Below are positions 1-8,526 of a stretch of 33,249 bases of DNA, one piece after another. The notes under the pieces are model-generated. The model saw only the letters and a program-made list of their open reading frames with translations. It was not told the DNA's origin and ran no database searches. A program made the translations under genes and the position numbers. Position 1 is the stretch's first letter. Every line of letters starts with the position of its first letter. The stretch is from positions 1 through 33,249 of the forward strand of contig JAFGJM010000009.1 of NCBI GenBank assembly GCA_016929095.1. The letters run 5' to 3'. The DNA comes from Anaerolineales bacterium (GTDB lineage: Bacteria; Chloroflexota; Anaerolineae; Anaerolineales; UBA4823).

Positions 1-323
1 CATTGCGAGTAAGTCCACATCGCTAAGGCGTTCTTCTATCTGAAAGGAACTCAACTCTCTTGTCATTCTGAGCGCAGCGAAGAATCTTTCTTATGATCTA
101 ACAGATTCTTCGGTCGCCCTGGCGGGATTCCTCAGAATGACAGTTACTTAGGAGCGAACGAAGCGAAGCAATCTTGACATAATGCAGTTAGATTGTTTTG
201 GGCTCCGCTATTGCAATGACGATTTAACGAATGTCATTGCGAACCCTGCAGGGGTGAAGCAATCCTGAAATGATTATTGAAAAATACTTCGCAGAAAATT
301 GCGCTCCTGGTCATGACATTGTG
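1..323. repeat. Repeat-rich intergenic stretch with hairpin elements
   Basis: No gene is seen here. The stretch is built from dispersed repeats. Positions 61-142 form an 82-bp element with perfect 12-bp inverted ends, TGTCATTCTGAG (61-72) and CTCAGAATGACA (131-142), and inner arms GAAGAATCT and AGATTCTTC. Around 150-222 and 231-270 are degenerate pieces of a related family built on TCATTGCGA and GAAGCAATC. Elements of this type are common extragenic repeats in several bacterial phyla. They have no coding capacity, so they are repeats or MITE-like rather than genes. Confidence 0.75.
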
Positions 324-1814
324 TTATCCAGCAATCGCCTCCGCCAGACGGGGGAATGTACCCTTGAGTGACTCATAAATCTCACGATAGAGCTTGAACA
401 ATTTTTGATAACGGATGTGATTCTCCGGATCAGGCTCGGTGATTGTTGAAATTTTGATATATCTTTCGATCTCATCCCATCGTTTAAAAGCACCCACGCC
501 CATGCCAGCGCAAAAAGCTGCTCCTAAAGACGATCCCGGATGATCGGCTACCTGCTCCAGGCGGATGCCCAAAACATCGGCAGTGACCTGTTTCCATAAA
601 GCCGAACGCGCCCCGCCATTGGCGCAGCGGGCTTTGGTGGGGGTCATACCATGTTCCGCCAATACCATCAAATGATGGTAAAAACCATAGGAAATCCCCT
701 CCAGCACCGCCCGGTAAACATGCGCCGAGGTATGCGTGAGGGTCAAACCGACCAACGTGCCGCGCGCCAGAGGGTCTTGAATAGGCGTCTTTTCGCCCAG
801 GAAATAGGGCAGCAAGATCAATCCATCCGAACCAGCCGGAATGGGTTCGGCGGCTTTATCCAGGTCGGGATAATCCATCTGAGGGGCAAACTGGTTGCGG
901 AACCATTTGATAAGACTGCCGCTGGAAGCCATGCAACCACTGGCAATATATTTACCGGGAATATCGTGATAATCCAGGAACAGGCGTTCATCGACCACGA
1001 TATCATCCATGCTGATCATGATATCGCCGGCACCGCCCAGCTTGACCAGCAAATCGCCCTGGTTTTTCAATCCAGAGGAGAAAGATGAGGCAATATGGTC
1101 GGCGCTGCCCGCCACCACCGGCGTGCCTGTTTTGAGTCCGGTCAACGACGCCGCATGGGGGGTGACATGCCCGATGATATCTGACGGCCAATGCACATCT
1201 GCCAGCAAGTTACGATTAATCGTTGAGAGCGCCAGGATATCATCATCCCAATCTTCTTTATATAGATCAAAATAGCCACTCTCTAATGCCCAGTTCCGTT
1301 CTATATAAAAAACTCCGGTGAGGCGGTGGGCAATGAATTCATAGGAACCCATCAAATGAGCGGCTTTCTCTAATACCTGCGGCTCATGGCGGCGCAGCCA
1401 CAGGATCTTGGTGCCGATGGTTTGCTGTGTGATGGCGCTTCCGGTGCGCCGCAAGATATCGGCTGCGTCGGTTTTGCTGCGCAAATATTCGATTTCATCC
1501 ACCGCACGGGCATCATTTTGCTGGATCGAGTTGCGCAACACCTGGTCGTCTTTATCCAGCAGCACTATGGTGGGTACCATGCCACTCGTTCCTACAGCCG
1601 CAATCTGACTGGCGTCTATCCCGGCAATGCGGATGCATTCTGGTACACCCTCCTGCACATTCCGCCACCATTGGTTGGCATCTTCTTCCGCCCAACCGGC
1701 ATATTGCGAGAGCAGGGTGGCAGGTTTTTCAACAGAAGTTACCACGTGACCATCCAGATCGATCAAGATGATCTTGGTGGCGGTGGTGCCCATGTCGATA
1801 CCCATCAAATACAT
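324..1814 (-). CDS. FGGY-family carbohydrate kinase (xylulokinase-like)
   Basis: This 496-residue cytoplasmic kinase should phosphorylate a sugar or polyol with ATP. The FGGY phosphate-binding motif GIDMGTTATK lies at residues 5-14. An Asp in AGSADH (D239) sits where the catalytic base of the family is found. The C-terminal adenosine-binding motif GGARSALWKQ lies at 400-409, followed by PGSSLGAAFCAG. Length is normal for the family. The ATG at 1814 follows the stop of the upstream BtpA-like gene by about two bases, and a GAGG ribosome site lies inside that gene's end, so the two are co-translated. A DeoR-type repressor heads the same operon, which fits a sugar catabolic role. The substrate cannot be read from sequence; xylulose, another pentulose or a polyol are all possible. 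Confidence 0.9.
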   Translation of the reverse strand: MYLMGIDMGTTATKIILIDLDGHVVTSVEKPATLLSQYAGWAEEDANQWWRNVQEGVPECIRIAGIDASQIAAVGTSGMVPTIVLLDKDDQVLRNSIQQNDARAVDEIEYLRSKTDAADILRRTGSAITQQTIGTKILWLRRHEPQVLEKAAHLMGSYEFIAHRLTGVFYIERNWALESGYFDLYKEDWDDDILALSTINRNLLADVHWPSDIIGHVTPHAASLTGLKTGTPVVAGSADHIASSFSSGLKNQGDLLVKLGGAGDIMISMDDIVVDERLFLDYHDIPGKYIASGCMASSGSLIKWFRNQFAPQMDYPDLDKAAEPIPAGSDGLILLPYFLGEKTPIQDPLARGTLVGLTLTHTSAHVYRAVLEGISYGFYHHLMVLAEHGMTPTKARCANGGARSALWKQVTADVLGIRLEQVADHPGSSLGAAFCAGMGVGAFKRWDEIERYIKISTITEPDPENHIRYQKLFKLYREIYESLKGTFPRLAEAIAG

Positions 1815-1816
1815 GA

Positions 1817-2629
1817 TTATTTTCCTCTGGCTTTTTTAACTTCTGCCATGAACGCCTCAACACGTTTTTCGTCTACCGGATTCCAGGTGTATCCATCAAC
1901 TTTCAGGCTGGAACCAACGATCACGCCGTCGGCAACGCTTAAATATTGGCGGATATTTTCGGCTTTTCCGCCGGTATTCAAAAGGACCGGAACCATGTCG
2001 CCAACCGCATCTTTGACTTCTTTGAGTGTATCCAATTTGGGCTCGGTGCCGGCTGCCATGCCGGAAACCAGGATGACATCGGCGAGGGAGGAAATAACAG
2101 CGCTTTTGGCTCTTTCTCCCAGGCTGCGAACGCCGAGGAAGGAGGCAAATTCGGGAGTGACATTGTAGAATACGCGGATGTGATCGGCGCCAATGTTGTG
2201 ACGGTACCTTAAGGTAGCAGCAGCATCGGTGCTCCACAAACCCATATCACTCTCATATACGCCGGTGAAAACTTCCCGAACAAATGAAGCGCCGGTTGCT
2301 AAACCAACCGCCAGGGGTAGGCGAGCATCCCACAGGAAATCGACGCCGAAGGGACGATCGGTGGGGCGCAGCTCGGTGATGACACGCGCCATCACGGCGG
2401 CGGCTTCCAGGTCGGCTTTTAAGGCATAAGGGCGATCACCTTCATTACAGAACAGAATGCCATCCACGCCGCCTGCCAGCAGCTTTTTTATGTCCTCGCG
2501 CATCACGTCTAACATGCCCTCAATACCTGATTTGGCGTCATAGAGCGGTGTGCCAGGCAAGGGGGGAAAGTGCGCCATGGCGATTACGGGTTTGGGAACA
2601 CCAAATAAGTCTTTCAAAAAACCATTCAC
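1817..2629 (-). CDS. BtpA/SgcQ-family TIM-barrel protein
   Basis: The 270-residue product matches the BtpA/SgcQ family. It opens with a VPKPVIAMAHFPPLPG-type segment and closes with LNTGGKAENIRQYL and DGVIVGSSLKVDG, which form the phosphate-binding end of a predicted TIM barrel. E. coli SgcQ lies in a sugar cluster that also has a DeoR-type regulator, and the same pairing occurs here. The biochemical activity of the family is not firmly established. The start chosen is the GTG at 2629, because GGAGG lies five bases upstream. An in-frame ATG at 2680 would add 17 residues of low-complexity repeat-derived sequence and sits inside a hairpin repeat, so it is rejected. The FGGY kinase follows immediately downstream. 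Confidence 0.82.
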   Translation of the reverse strand: MNGFLKDLFGVPKPVIAMAHFPPLPGTPLYDAKSGIEGMLDVMREDIKKLLAGGVDGILFCNEGDRPYALKADLEAAAVMARVITELRPTDRPFGVDFLWDARLPLAVGLATGASFVREVFTGVYESDMGLWSTDAAATLRYRHNIGADHIRVFYNVTPEFASFLGVRSLGERAKSAVISSLADVILVSGMAAGTEPKLDTLKEVKDAVGDMVPVLLNTGGKAENIRQYLSVADGVIVGSSLKVDGYTWNPVDEKRVEAFMAEVKKARGK

Positions 2630-2666
2630 ATGAACCTCCAAAAGGCTGCATCGCTGCCCGCCCCTT

Positions 2667-2710
2667 TTCCCTCTCCCCAAATGGGGAGAGGGATTGGGTG
2701 GGGGGATAGG
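2667..2710. repeat. Hairpin repeat in the DeoR-BtpA gap
   Basis: CCCTCTCCCCA at 2669-2679 pairs perfectly with TGGGGAGAGGG at 2682-2692 around a two-base loop, and flanking T2668/A2693 extend the stem to 12 bp. A G-rich tail (GGATTGGGTGGGGGG) follows. The element sits in the roughly 200-bp gap between the repressor gene and the BtpA-like gene, within the operon transcript. It could tune read-through or mRNA stability, but it also looks like a dispersed extragenic repeat. Confidence 0.7.
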
Positions 2711-2828
2711 ATGAAGAAAAATGAATTTTTATATATATCTTTATATAAATGCAAGGAATTGGAATGCCAGAATTTCAACAATGCACCTTCTCGGCTGTCC
2801 ACTTCCTGGGTCTTCCATAATTGTATGA

Positions 2829-3590
2829 TTACGCCAAAATGACGGTGATATTCTCTTTTTTAAGGCGCGAAACGATCCCTGGTTCGACATCCGAATCGGT
2901 CACAACGGTATGAATGGCTTCCAGGGGTGCAATGGCTGTAAATGCCACCCGATTGAATTTGCTTGAATCAACCGTCAGGATTACGTGTTTGGCGCTGTGT
3001 AACATGGCGTGCTTGACAAGCGTGTCTTCCAGGTTAAATTCGGTCAACCCGGCGGTAAAATCCACGCCAGCCGCGCCCAGGAAAAGCATATCCACAAAGT
3101 AATCTTTAAAGGCACGCTCTGCCAAAGGCCCGTACATAGAAAGCTCTTTAGGACGTAATATACCGCCAGCCAATATCAGGCGCATATTCGAGTTGCCAGC
3201 CAGCACGCTGGCGATTTGAAAACAGGGGGTAATAATTGTTAGTTCGTTCTTATCTGCTAAATGGCGGGCGATCTCCAGGGTGGTGGTGCCGACATCCAGA
3301 ATGAGACTGTCACCGGGATTGACCAGCTCCGCGGCAGCTTTGCCGATACGTTCTTTAAGTTCCTGGTTGACCGCTGCGCGTGTAAGGAATGAAGGTTCGT
3401 AGCTGCGCCCGCGATCGGTGATCGCTCCGCCATGTACCCGGCGAAGATAGCCTTGTCGCTTTAACATATCCAGATCGCGACGGATTGTCATCTCGGAGAC
3501 ATTAAAACGGTCTACCAGATCGGTGACGGAGACCGAGCCTTGCTCATCGAGCAAATTGAGAATGATTTGATGTCTTTCTTCGAGTAACAT
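2829..3590 (-). CDS. DeoR/GlpR-family transcriptional repressor
   Basis: The 253-residue protein has an N-terminal DeoR helix-turn-helix (residues about 3-57, with FNVSEMTIRRDLDMLKRQG and the RVHGGA hinge). A C-terminal sugar-phosphate sensing domain follows (LILDVGTTTLEIARHL, then FLGAAGVDFTAGLTEFN). DeoR-type proteins usually repress a neighbouring sugar operon until a phosphorylated intermediate binds. The gene is first in a minus-strand operon with a BtpA/SgcQ-like protein and an FGGY kinase, so it probably controls that operon and itself. The ATG at 3590 is 17 bases from the predicted transcription start and shows no clear Shine-Dalgarno sequence. The inducer is unknown. Confidence 0.9.
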   Translation of the reverse strand: MLLEERHQIILNLLDEQGSVSVTDLVDRFNVSEMTIRRDLDMLKRQGYLRRVHGGAITDRGRSYEPSFLTRAAVNQELKERIGKAAAELVNPGDSLILDVGTTTLEIARHLADKNELTIITPCFQIASVLAGNSNMRLILAGGILRPKELSMYGPLAERAFKDYFVDMLFLGAAGVDFTAGLTEFNLEDTLVKHAMLHSAKHVILTVDSSKFNRVAFTAIAPLEAIHTVVTDSDVEPGIVSRLKKENITVILA

Positions 3591-3606
3591 AGGATATGTT
3601 AGTTAT

Positions 3607-3642
3607 TGTTTGTATTATACATATTCAATGTTCGTTTGTCAA
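3607..3642 (-). promoter_or_regulatory. Perfect sigma70-type promoter of the deoR-btpA-kinase operon
   Basis: Reading the minus strand, TTGACA (3642-3637) and TATAAT (3619-3614) are both exact consensus hexamers separated by 17 bp. Transcription should begin near 3607, giving a leader of about 17 bases. Two direct copies of GTTTGT on the plus strand (3608-3613 and 3634-3639) flank the -10 region and overlap the -35. They are candidate half-sites for the DeoR-type repressor encoded just downstream. Confidence 0.8.
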
Positions 3643-4094
3643 GAATAACTCATATAGTGGTGAACAGTAAGGGTTTATTACCTGCCCTCACTATCCCCCT
3701 GTCATCTGGCAATTACCACCCCATCCTCACCTCCCACAAAAATCTGCGGTTTTTGGGGGAGGCAGGTAGAGAGGCGGAGAGGGGCTGGGAAAGATAGGCA
3801 GGGGGAACAAGGAAGCTTCTGGCTTCTCCATTACTTTTATAATATCTAACCATCTAATAGTTTTCATAAACTGTCATTGCGGGCGAGGAACGAGCGAAGC
3901 AATCTTGATATCAATAGATAATTTTCATTTTATGGAAGATTGCTTTCCGAAAGGGATTCACCGCAATCATCGCCCTGGTGAGCTCCTCGCAATGACAAGT
4001 AGCAAACCGTGCGGTGACTATTTTTTTTAAATCCTGGTATTTGGCTAAAGCAATGGGTATGAGAACTGTACAGAGCTTCGATCCCGGCTCTGCG
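3643..4094. repeat. Intergenic stretch with hairpin repeats
   Basis: No gene is seen. Around 3737-3768 an imperfect hairpin of the form CTCCCACAAAAATC / GGTTTTTGGGGGAG with a TGC loop resembles the perfect hairpins of the tandem repeats at 30838-31182. Positions 3872-3997 form a 126-bp element with perfect 10-bp inverted ends, TGTCATTGCG (3872-3881) and CGCAATGACA (3988-3997), and inner arms GAAGCAATCTT and AGATTGCTTT. It belongs to the same type of dispersed repeat as the one at 61-142. Confidence 0.7.
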
Positions 4095-4349
4095 TTATGG
4101 TCTTGTTGCCTCTTCCAAGGAGAACAAGTAAGCCAGCGCCTCTTCGGTCGATTCCCCGCACATTTCTTTATTTGGCCGAAGGCGGTTACATACCTCCGGA
4201 CGCTCAGGCATGCCGAAGATAAGGCATAAATTATCGGCGCTTAATTGCGTACAGTGCACACCCGCTGGCTTTCCGTTTGGCATTCCGGGAATAGGTGATG
4301 AAATGGACAGAGCAATGCAGCACGCACCGCATCCAGGCCGGCATTTCAT
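4095..4349 (-). CDS. Short YkgJ-family cysteine-cluster protein
   Basis: The 84-residue product starts MKCRPGCGACCIA and continues with SISSPIPGMPNGKPAGVHC, then CLIFGMPERPEVC and a last Cys near NKEMCG. This Cys pattern is the signature of the YkgJ/zinc- or iron-chelating family, and its short form is well conserved in proteobacteria. The function is unknown; metal binding is expected. The ATG at 4349 is chosen because the family motif starts there. An upstream in-frame ATG at 4445 would add 32 residues unlike the family. Ribosome-site support is weak (a GAAAG-like stretch). The gene stands alone on its strand; a 7-bp inverted repeat GACAATT/AATTGTC at 4441-4460 lies upstream. Confidence 0.8.
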   Translation of the reverse strand: MKCRPGCGACCIALSISSPIPGMPNGKPAGVHCTQLSADNLCLIFGMPERPEVCNRLRPNKEMCGESTEEALAYLFSLEEATRP

Positions 4350-4581
4350 AGACGTTTCGCTTTCATTCTTCACAACTTTGCTCACAGGTGAGGGTAATTT
4401 TAACATCGGATGCAGCGTTAGTAAATCTTTTCTAACCCCAGACAATTTTCATGAATTGTCCGGTGGTAAGAATCTTTTTATCCTGGCAATTATATTTAGA
4501 ATAAAAATAAAATTTTATAAAAATATTTGTATGCTTATCGCATCCCGATTATCCTGCTTATCCTGTCATCCCATTTTCCGA

Positions 4582-4621
4582 TTGACCGGCTTTCCGCGCC
4601 ATGCTACAATCCTCGCACAAA
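4582..4621 (+). promoter_or_regulatory. Promoter giving a near-leaderless EamA transcript
   Basis: TTGACC (4582-4587), a 17-bp spacer and TACAAT (4605-4610) form a near-consensus promoter. Transcription should start near 4617, only about five bases before the ATG at 4622. The alternative ATG at 4601 lies inside the promoter spacer/-10 region and therefore would not be in the mRNA. Confidence 0.7.
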
Positions 4622-5530
4622 ATGACGACCCAATCCACAACCCGTTCACCTTCGCACTCCGTTGCTGTTGCTCAAGCCCTGTTGGTGACCTTCTTATGGT
4701 CCTCATCCTGGGTTCTGATCAAATTTGGTTTAAAAGATATCCCCGCCTTAATATTTGCCGGCATCCGCTACAGTCTGGCATTTATCTGTCTGTTATGCCT
4801 GGCTATGACAAGCCGGCAAATCGGCTCACTGCGTTCGCTTACCTTACGGCAATGGGGAAAGTTGAGTTTGCTGGGGATTTTCTATTACACCATCACCCAG
4901 GGGTCACAGTTTTATGGCCTGGCATTTTTACCAGCCATCACTGTCAGCCTGTTGCTCAATTTCACCACCCTTATCGTGGCGCTTTTTGGCATCCTTTGGC
5001 TAGGAGAAAAACCGAGTCGCCAGCAATGGATAGGCATTGTTTTATGCGCCGTAGCAGGCGTGGTTTTCTTTTACCCCGCAGAATTTCCTCGTTCCCAGTT
5101 GTTGGCGATCATTGTGGTTGTGGCAGGCGTTTTTGCCAATGCCATTGCAGCTGTCATGGGGCGTGATATTAACCGCACCGGCGACCTTGCCCCTTTAACT
5201 GTGACCACCGTCAGCATGGGTGTCGGTTCATTATTTTTATTGGTGTTTGGTTTTGCTGCCGAGCCAATGCCATCCCTCACCCCGCTCAATTGGGGGATTA
5301 TCATCTGGCTGGCAGTGATCAATACTGCCATTGCCTTTACCTTATGGAACCATACGCTGCGCACATTACCGGCGGTGGAGTCCAGTATCATCAACAGCAC
5401 GATGATCGTTCAGATTGCCCTGTTGGCATGGCTCTTTCTGAACGAAACCATAACCTTACAAAAAGGGGTCGGGATGATATTAGCGATAACCGGAGCCATA
5501 CTTGTACAAATCCGTCCTAAAGGTTTGTGA
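4622..5530 (+). CDS. EamA/DMT-family transporter
   Basis: This is a 302-residue integral membrane protein with about ten hydrophobic helices in two repeated halves. The first half opens with LLVTFLWSSSWVLIKFGL and the second with ATTVSMG-like and LNWGIIIWLAVINTAIAFTLWN segments. That is the layout of EamA (drug/metabolite transporter) proteins, which export amino acids or other small metabolites. The second half ends in the family-typical block ALLAWLFLNETITLQKGVGMILAITGAILVQ, read here in two parts. The start is set by the promoter, which excludes the upstream ATG at 4601. LOG-family and Cys-motif genes follow 51 and 40 bp apart on the same strand and probably share the transcript. The substrate is unknown. 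Confidence 0.88.
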   Translation: MTTQSTTRSPSHSVAVAQALLVTFLWSSSWVLIKFGLKDIPALIFAGIRYSLAFICLLCLAMTSRQIGSLRSLTLRQWGKLSLLGIFYYTITQGSQFYGLAFLPAITVSLLLNFTTLIVALFGILWLGEKPSRQQWIGIVLCAVAGVVFFYPAEFPRSQLLAIIVVVAGVFANAIAAVMGRDINRTGDLAPLTVTTVSMGVGSLFLLVFGFAAEPMPSLTPLNWGIIIWLAVINTAIAFTLWNHTLRTLPAVESSIINSTMIVQIALLAWLFLNETITLQKGVGMILAITGAILVQIRPKGL

Positions 5531-5581
5531 TAAACTAAAGGGGTATATTTTTCACAATTATTGGTTATTAAGGAAGTAACG

Positions 5582-6163
5582 ATGCAATCGATCTGTGTTT
5601 ATTGCGGCTCTTCAGATAAAATGCCGGAAATCTATATACAAGCCGCGGCTGAGTTAGGCCGGGAGATTGCGCAGCGTGGTTTACGCCTGATCTATGGCGC
5701 CGGCAGCACCGGGTTGATGGGCGCATTGGCAAACGCTGCCCTGCAAGCCGGCGGTGAGGTAATGGGCGTTGTGCCTCATTACTTCAATACACCAGTACTC
5801 ACTCACTCCAAACTCACTCACCTGGAAGTCGTCGATACGCTGCACCAACGGAAAGCCCGCATGGTTGAACTGTCCGACGCTTTCATTGCATTGCCAGGTG
5901 GTTTTGGCACCCTGGAAGAATTTTTCGAAGTACTCACCTGGGCGCAAATCGGATTGCACCAGAAACCGGTAGGATTGCTGAACATCAACGGGTATTACGA
6001 CCTTCTGCTGGCGCTGATAGATCAGGCTCGGCTGCAAGGCTTTATTTACGATGAACACCGTGCTTTATTCATGGTGGACGCGCATCCCGCCAAATTATTA
6101 AACGCCTTGCAAAATCACCTGCCGCCCTCCGGGTTGGAACGCTGGATGACCAGGCAAGATTGA
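5582..6163 (+). CDS. LOG-family nucleotide 5'-monophosphate phosphoribohydrolase
   Basis: The 193-residue protein is a LOG-family (TIGR00730) enzyme of the Rossmann-like lysine-decarboxylase-like fold. It shows SICVYCGSS at the N-terminus, YGAGSTGLMGALANAAL around 38-54 and the diagnostic PGGFGTLEE at 105-113. The family hydrolyses N-glycosidic bonds in nucleoside monophosphates, including cytokinin ribotides, and homologues act on AMP or other NMPs. The start is the ATG at 5582, which has AAGGAAG a few bases upstream. An in-frame ATG at 5561 overlaps the region before that site. It sits between the EamA transporter and a small Cys-motif protein, with short spacing suggesting an operon. Confidence 0.88.
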   Translation: MQSICVYCGSSDKMPEIYIQAAAELGREIAQRGLRLIYGAGSTGLMGALANAALQAGGEVMGVVPHYFNTPVLTHSKLTHLEVVDTLHQRKARMVELSDAFIALPGGFGTLEEFFEVLTWAQIGLHQKPVGLLNINGYYDLLLALIDQARLQGFIYDEHRALFMVDAHPAKLLNALQNHLPPSGLERWMTRQD

Positions 6164-6203
6164 CTTATCACTGTATAACGACACACCCAATCAGGAGCGT
6201 ATC

Positions 6204-6653
6204 ATGCCTTTATGCGATTCATGCAATAAAGAATTATCCGAAGATGAGGGTTACCTGCTGACAACAGCCCAAATTACTTCCAGTGTCGCGTCCTGGAAAA
6301 ACTTTTTAGTAAAATCATCCGAGAATATGCCGGATTTATTAAATGATTCGAATATGCTTTCCCGCATGGTGTTTGCCCGCGGCTCGTCGGACAGCCCGTG
6401 GCAGATTTGCGAGGAATGCGCCGCCATGTTCGATTTCGACCGCCAACAAGCCCACGCCAATCTGCTTCATTTTCGTGAAACCGGAGAGCCATCAGGCGGT
6501 TTTGCCGTATGCCAGTTGAGTTATCAGGGACGCGACCTGGTCGCCGATCCAATAGATAAAGAGGCCTGGGATGTGTTAATAGAAGCAGTTCACACCGCTA
6601 TTGATGAGATCCGTCAAGACGTGATCCAATCATCCGACCAGGGAGAGGTCTGA
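6204..6653 (+). CDS. Uncharacterised 149-residue protein with two CxxC motifs
   Basis: I do not recognise a named family. The N-terminus carries CDSC (Cys4-x2-Cys7), and a second CEEC pair lies near residues 73-76, so the two knuckles could bind one zinc ion. Between them is a segment mentioning SWKNFLVKSS and MVFARGSSDSPWQI; the C-terminal third is acidic and helical. A CAGGAG ribosome site lies just upstream of the ATG. The gene follows the LOG-family gene by 40 bp and is probably in the same transcript. It is predicted soluble, with no signal peptide or membrane helix. A metal-binding or adaptor role is only inference. Confidence 0.7.
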   Translation: MPLCDSCNKELSEDEGYLLTTAQITSSVASWKNFLVKSSENMPDLLNDSNMLSRMVFARGSSDSPWQICEECAAMFDFDRQQAHANLLHFRETGEPSGGFAVCQLSYQGRDLVADPIDKEAWDVLIEAVHTAIDEIRQDVIQSSDQGEV

Positions 6654-6936
6654 TTTTCGGCAGACATAAATCTCGCCGTTTTTCATAATTTCACACTATA
6701 ATATTGAGGTGGAAGATCTTCTTCCCTGTTATCCAATCATGATTCAAGGGGTAAAAAATTTATCTGATATTTTTGCCCCACGTTTGAGATATATATTTCA
6801 CATTGCGCCTTCCTTGAATGAAGTGAAAGTAAAACGAATCCAATAAGTTGAGAAATATCTCGTTATGCCTGGTACAAACCATTGCATGCAGATTGAAAAC
6901 CATTTATTCACAGCCTCTGGCTGATTGGAGGTTAAC
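6654..6936. other. Intergenic stretch without recognised features
   Basis: About 280 AT-rich bases separate the Cys-motif gene from the membrane-protein gene. Two similar short segments, TTGAGATATATATTTC near 6786 and TTGAGAAATATCTCG near 6848, are present. I see no gene, convincing terminator or riboswitch. Confidence 0.4.
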
Positions 6937-7392
6937 GTGGTCAGGTCTGGATTAATTTTAGCTGCTGTTGCCTTGGTATTTTCCGCCAGCGCCACATTGA
7001 TCAGCCCATTATGTACCCCATGTCTGGCAATCGTAATGGGTATCTTTGCCGGGTACCTGGCAGGCATTCAAGATAAACCCAGGGACGAGGGAAAGGCAGC
7101 CAAGATGGGCGCTGGAGCCGGCGCGATTGGGGGTGTGGGCGCGTTGCTGGGACAATCCATCGGCGCCGCTATCAACGCCAAAATGGTAGGCCCCGAAAGG
7201 GCATTGGAATTATTGAACCAATTCAATATTCCCACCGGGGGAGATATAAGCATGCCTTACTGGCTGGGGGTGATTGCCAGCGCCTTATGCTTTGGGGTGT
7301 TGAATATCGTCCTTATGGCAGGTCTGGGCGCTTTGGGCGGGTATTTATGGCTGCAAATGAACGGGAGAAAAATCCACGGCATATACCGTTAA
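6937..7392 (+). CDS. Small glycine-rich membrane protein
   Basis: The 151-residue product has a hydrophobic N-terminal segment of about 40 residues containing PLCTPCLAIVMGIFAGYLAG, a glycine-rich middle (AGAGAIGGVGALLGQSIGAAI), and C-terminal hydrophobic helices ending near LWLQMNG. It is an integral membrane protein of unknown function. The start is the GTG at 6937, which has GGAGG five bases upstream; a TTG at 6925 would overlap that ribosome site. The CTPC pair resembles motifs seen in small unknown membrane proteins, but no catalytic role is evident. It ends six bases before the convergent SIS gene, with no room for a separate terminator. Confidence 0.75.
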   Translation: MVRSGLILAAVALVFSASATLISPLCTPCLAIVMGIFAGYLAGIQDKPRDEGKAAKMGAGAGAIGGVGALLGQSIGAAINAKMVGPERALELLNQFNIPTGGDISMPYWLGVIASALCFGVLNIVLMAGLGALGGYLWLQMNGRKIHGIYR

Positions 7393-7398
7393 GAATGG

Positions 7399-8448
7399 TT
7401 AGCGAGTTTCGGTCACTTTGTGTAAAGCCCGCGGGTGATCGGGGTCAAGGTCTCTCACAGCCGCTAAATGCATGGCAAAAAGCTGTCCGGGGATGATGGC
7501 TACCAGGGGAGATAGCCATTCCGGTACAGAAACGGGAAGCTGTAGTGGGATGCGTGCGTGTGACAGCAATTCCTGATCATCGCTAATAGCGATCACTTCT
7601 GCCTGACGCTTATTCAAAATTCGGGTAAATTCCAGCATTTCACCAAGCATCACCCCTTGTGGGGCAATGACGATGATGGGAAAACCCGGTTCGATCATCG
7701 CCAGAGGCCCATGAAGGAAATCAGCGCTGCTGTAAGGTTCCACCACGGTGTAGGTCAATTCTTTGATCTTCAATGCCAGCTCGAAGGCGGTTGCGTAATT
7801 AAAACCGCGCCCGATAACCACACAGGCGCGCATGTAACGGTAACGTTCGGCAATGCGGGCTATCTCAGCATCCATATTCAGGGTTTGTGCAATAAATTGA
7901 GGTGCACCCTTAAGCGCGGTTTGCATTGATTCATCGTTTGCCAGGGCTGCACTGAATAACGCAATCGCCGCCAGCTCGCTGGTATACGTCTTGGTAGCCG
8001 CAACCGATCGCTCTTCACCGGCATGTAGATCGATCACATGCTCTGCTGCCAACCCCAGGTCGGATCGAGGAAAATTCGTGATCGCTGCCGTTAAAGCGCC
8101 TTGCCGGCGGGCTTCGGTCAATACAGCCACGATATCCGGGCTTTTACCACTCTGGCTGATGCCCAACACCAGCGCATTCCCAATGTGCGGAGCCTGCTTG
8201 TATATCGAAAAGAGGCTGGGAGTTGCCAATGCCACACATAGTCTGTTAACCGCGCCTAAAAGATAATTCGCATAACGCGCAGCATTATCACTGGTGCCGC
8301 GGGCAGCAATGACCACATGCGTGATCTGCCGTTCCCGAACTGCTTTTACTAGACTGTGGATCGCGGTAGTTTCTTCGGAAATCAATCGACTAATTGTCTC
8401 GGGTTGTTGGTTAATTTCTTGAAATAAGAAGGTTTGGGTAATATTCAT
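7399..8448 (-). CDS. SIS-domain sugar-phosphate isomerase/deaminase (GlmS isomerase-like)
   Basis: The 349-residue protein consists of two tandem SIS domains, roughly residues 35-180 and 200-340, and lacks the N-terminal glutaminase of GlmS. Visible motifs are [30 protein letters not shown] and the catalytic-loop-like [14 protein letters not shown]. This architecture matches glucosamine-6-phosphate deaminase NagB-II and other ketose/aldose-phosphate isomerases or deglycases of the AgaS/FrlB type. The gene follows the HAD phosphatase by 78 bp on the same strand, which suggests amino-sugar or sugar-phosphate turnover. The exact substrate is not determinable. The ATG at 8448 has only a weak GAGAAAG ribosome site. 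Confidence 0.85.
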   Translation of the reverse strand: MNITQTFLFQEINQQPETISRLISEETTAIHSLVKAVRERQITHVVIAARGTSDNAARYANYLLGAVNRLCVALATPSLFSIYKQAPHIGNALVLGISQSGKSPDIVAVLTEARRQGALTAAITNFPRSDLGLAAEHVIDLHAGEERSVAATKTYTSELAAIALFSAALANDESMQTALKGAPQFIAQTLNMDAEIARIAERYRYMRACVVIGRGFNYATAFELALKIKELTYTVVEPYSSADFLHGPLAMIEPGFPIIVIAPQGVMLGEMLEFTRILNKRQAEVIAISDDQELLSHARIPLQLPVSVPEWLSPLVAIIPGQLFAMHLAAVRDLDPDHPRALHKVTETR

Positions 8449-8526
8449 TGGCGCTTTCTCAGATGTTTTATTTATGGGTAAGAGGATAACAGAACAAACA
8501 TTTTTTATTAAGACAAGAATAAAAAA

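Noticed and set aside
651..2168. Long plus-strand open frames across the kinase and BtpA-like genes (up to 260 codons).
   Set aside because: They lie antisense to well-conserved protein families, and lack ribosome sites and family matches. They are explained as shadows of GC-rich coding sequence.
4441..4460. GACAATT-ttcatg-AATTGTC as an operator for the Cys-cluster gene.
   Set aside because: It is a short 7-bp inverted repeat about 90 bp upstream with no promoter recognised beside it; too weak to claim.
4210..5166. A 318-codon plus-strand frame overlapping the Cys-cluster gene and the EamA gene.
   Set aside because: It runs across an intergenic promoter and through the wrong frame of the transporter, and its sequence is not protein-like.
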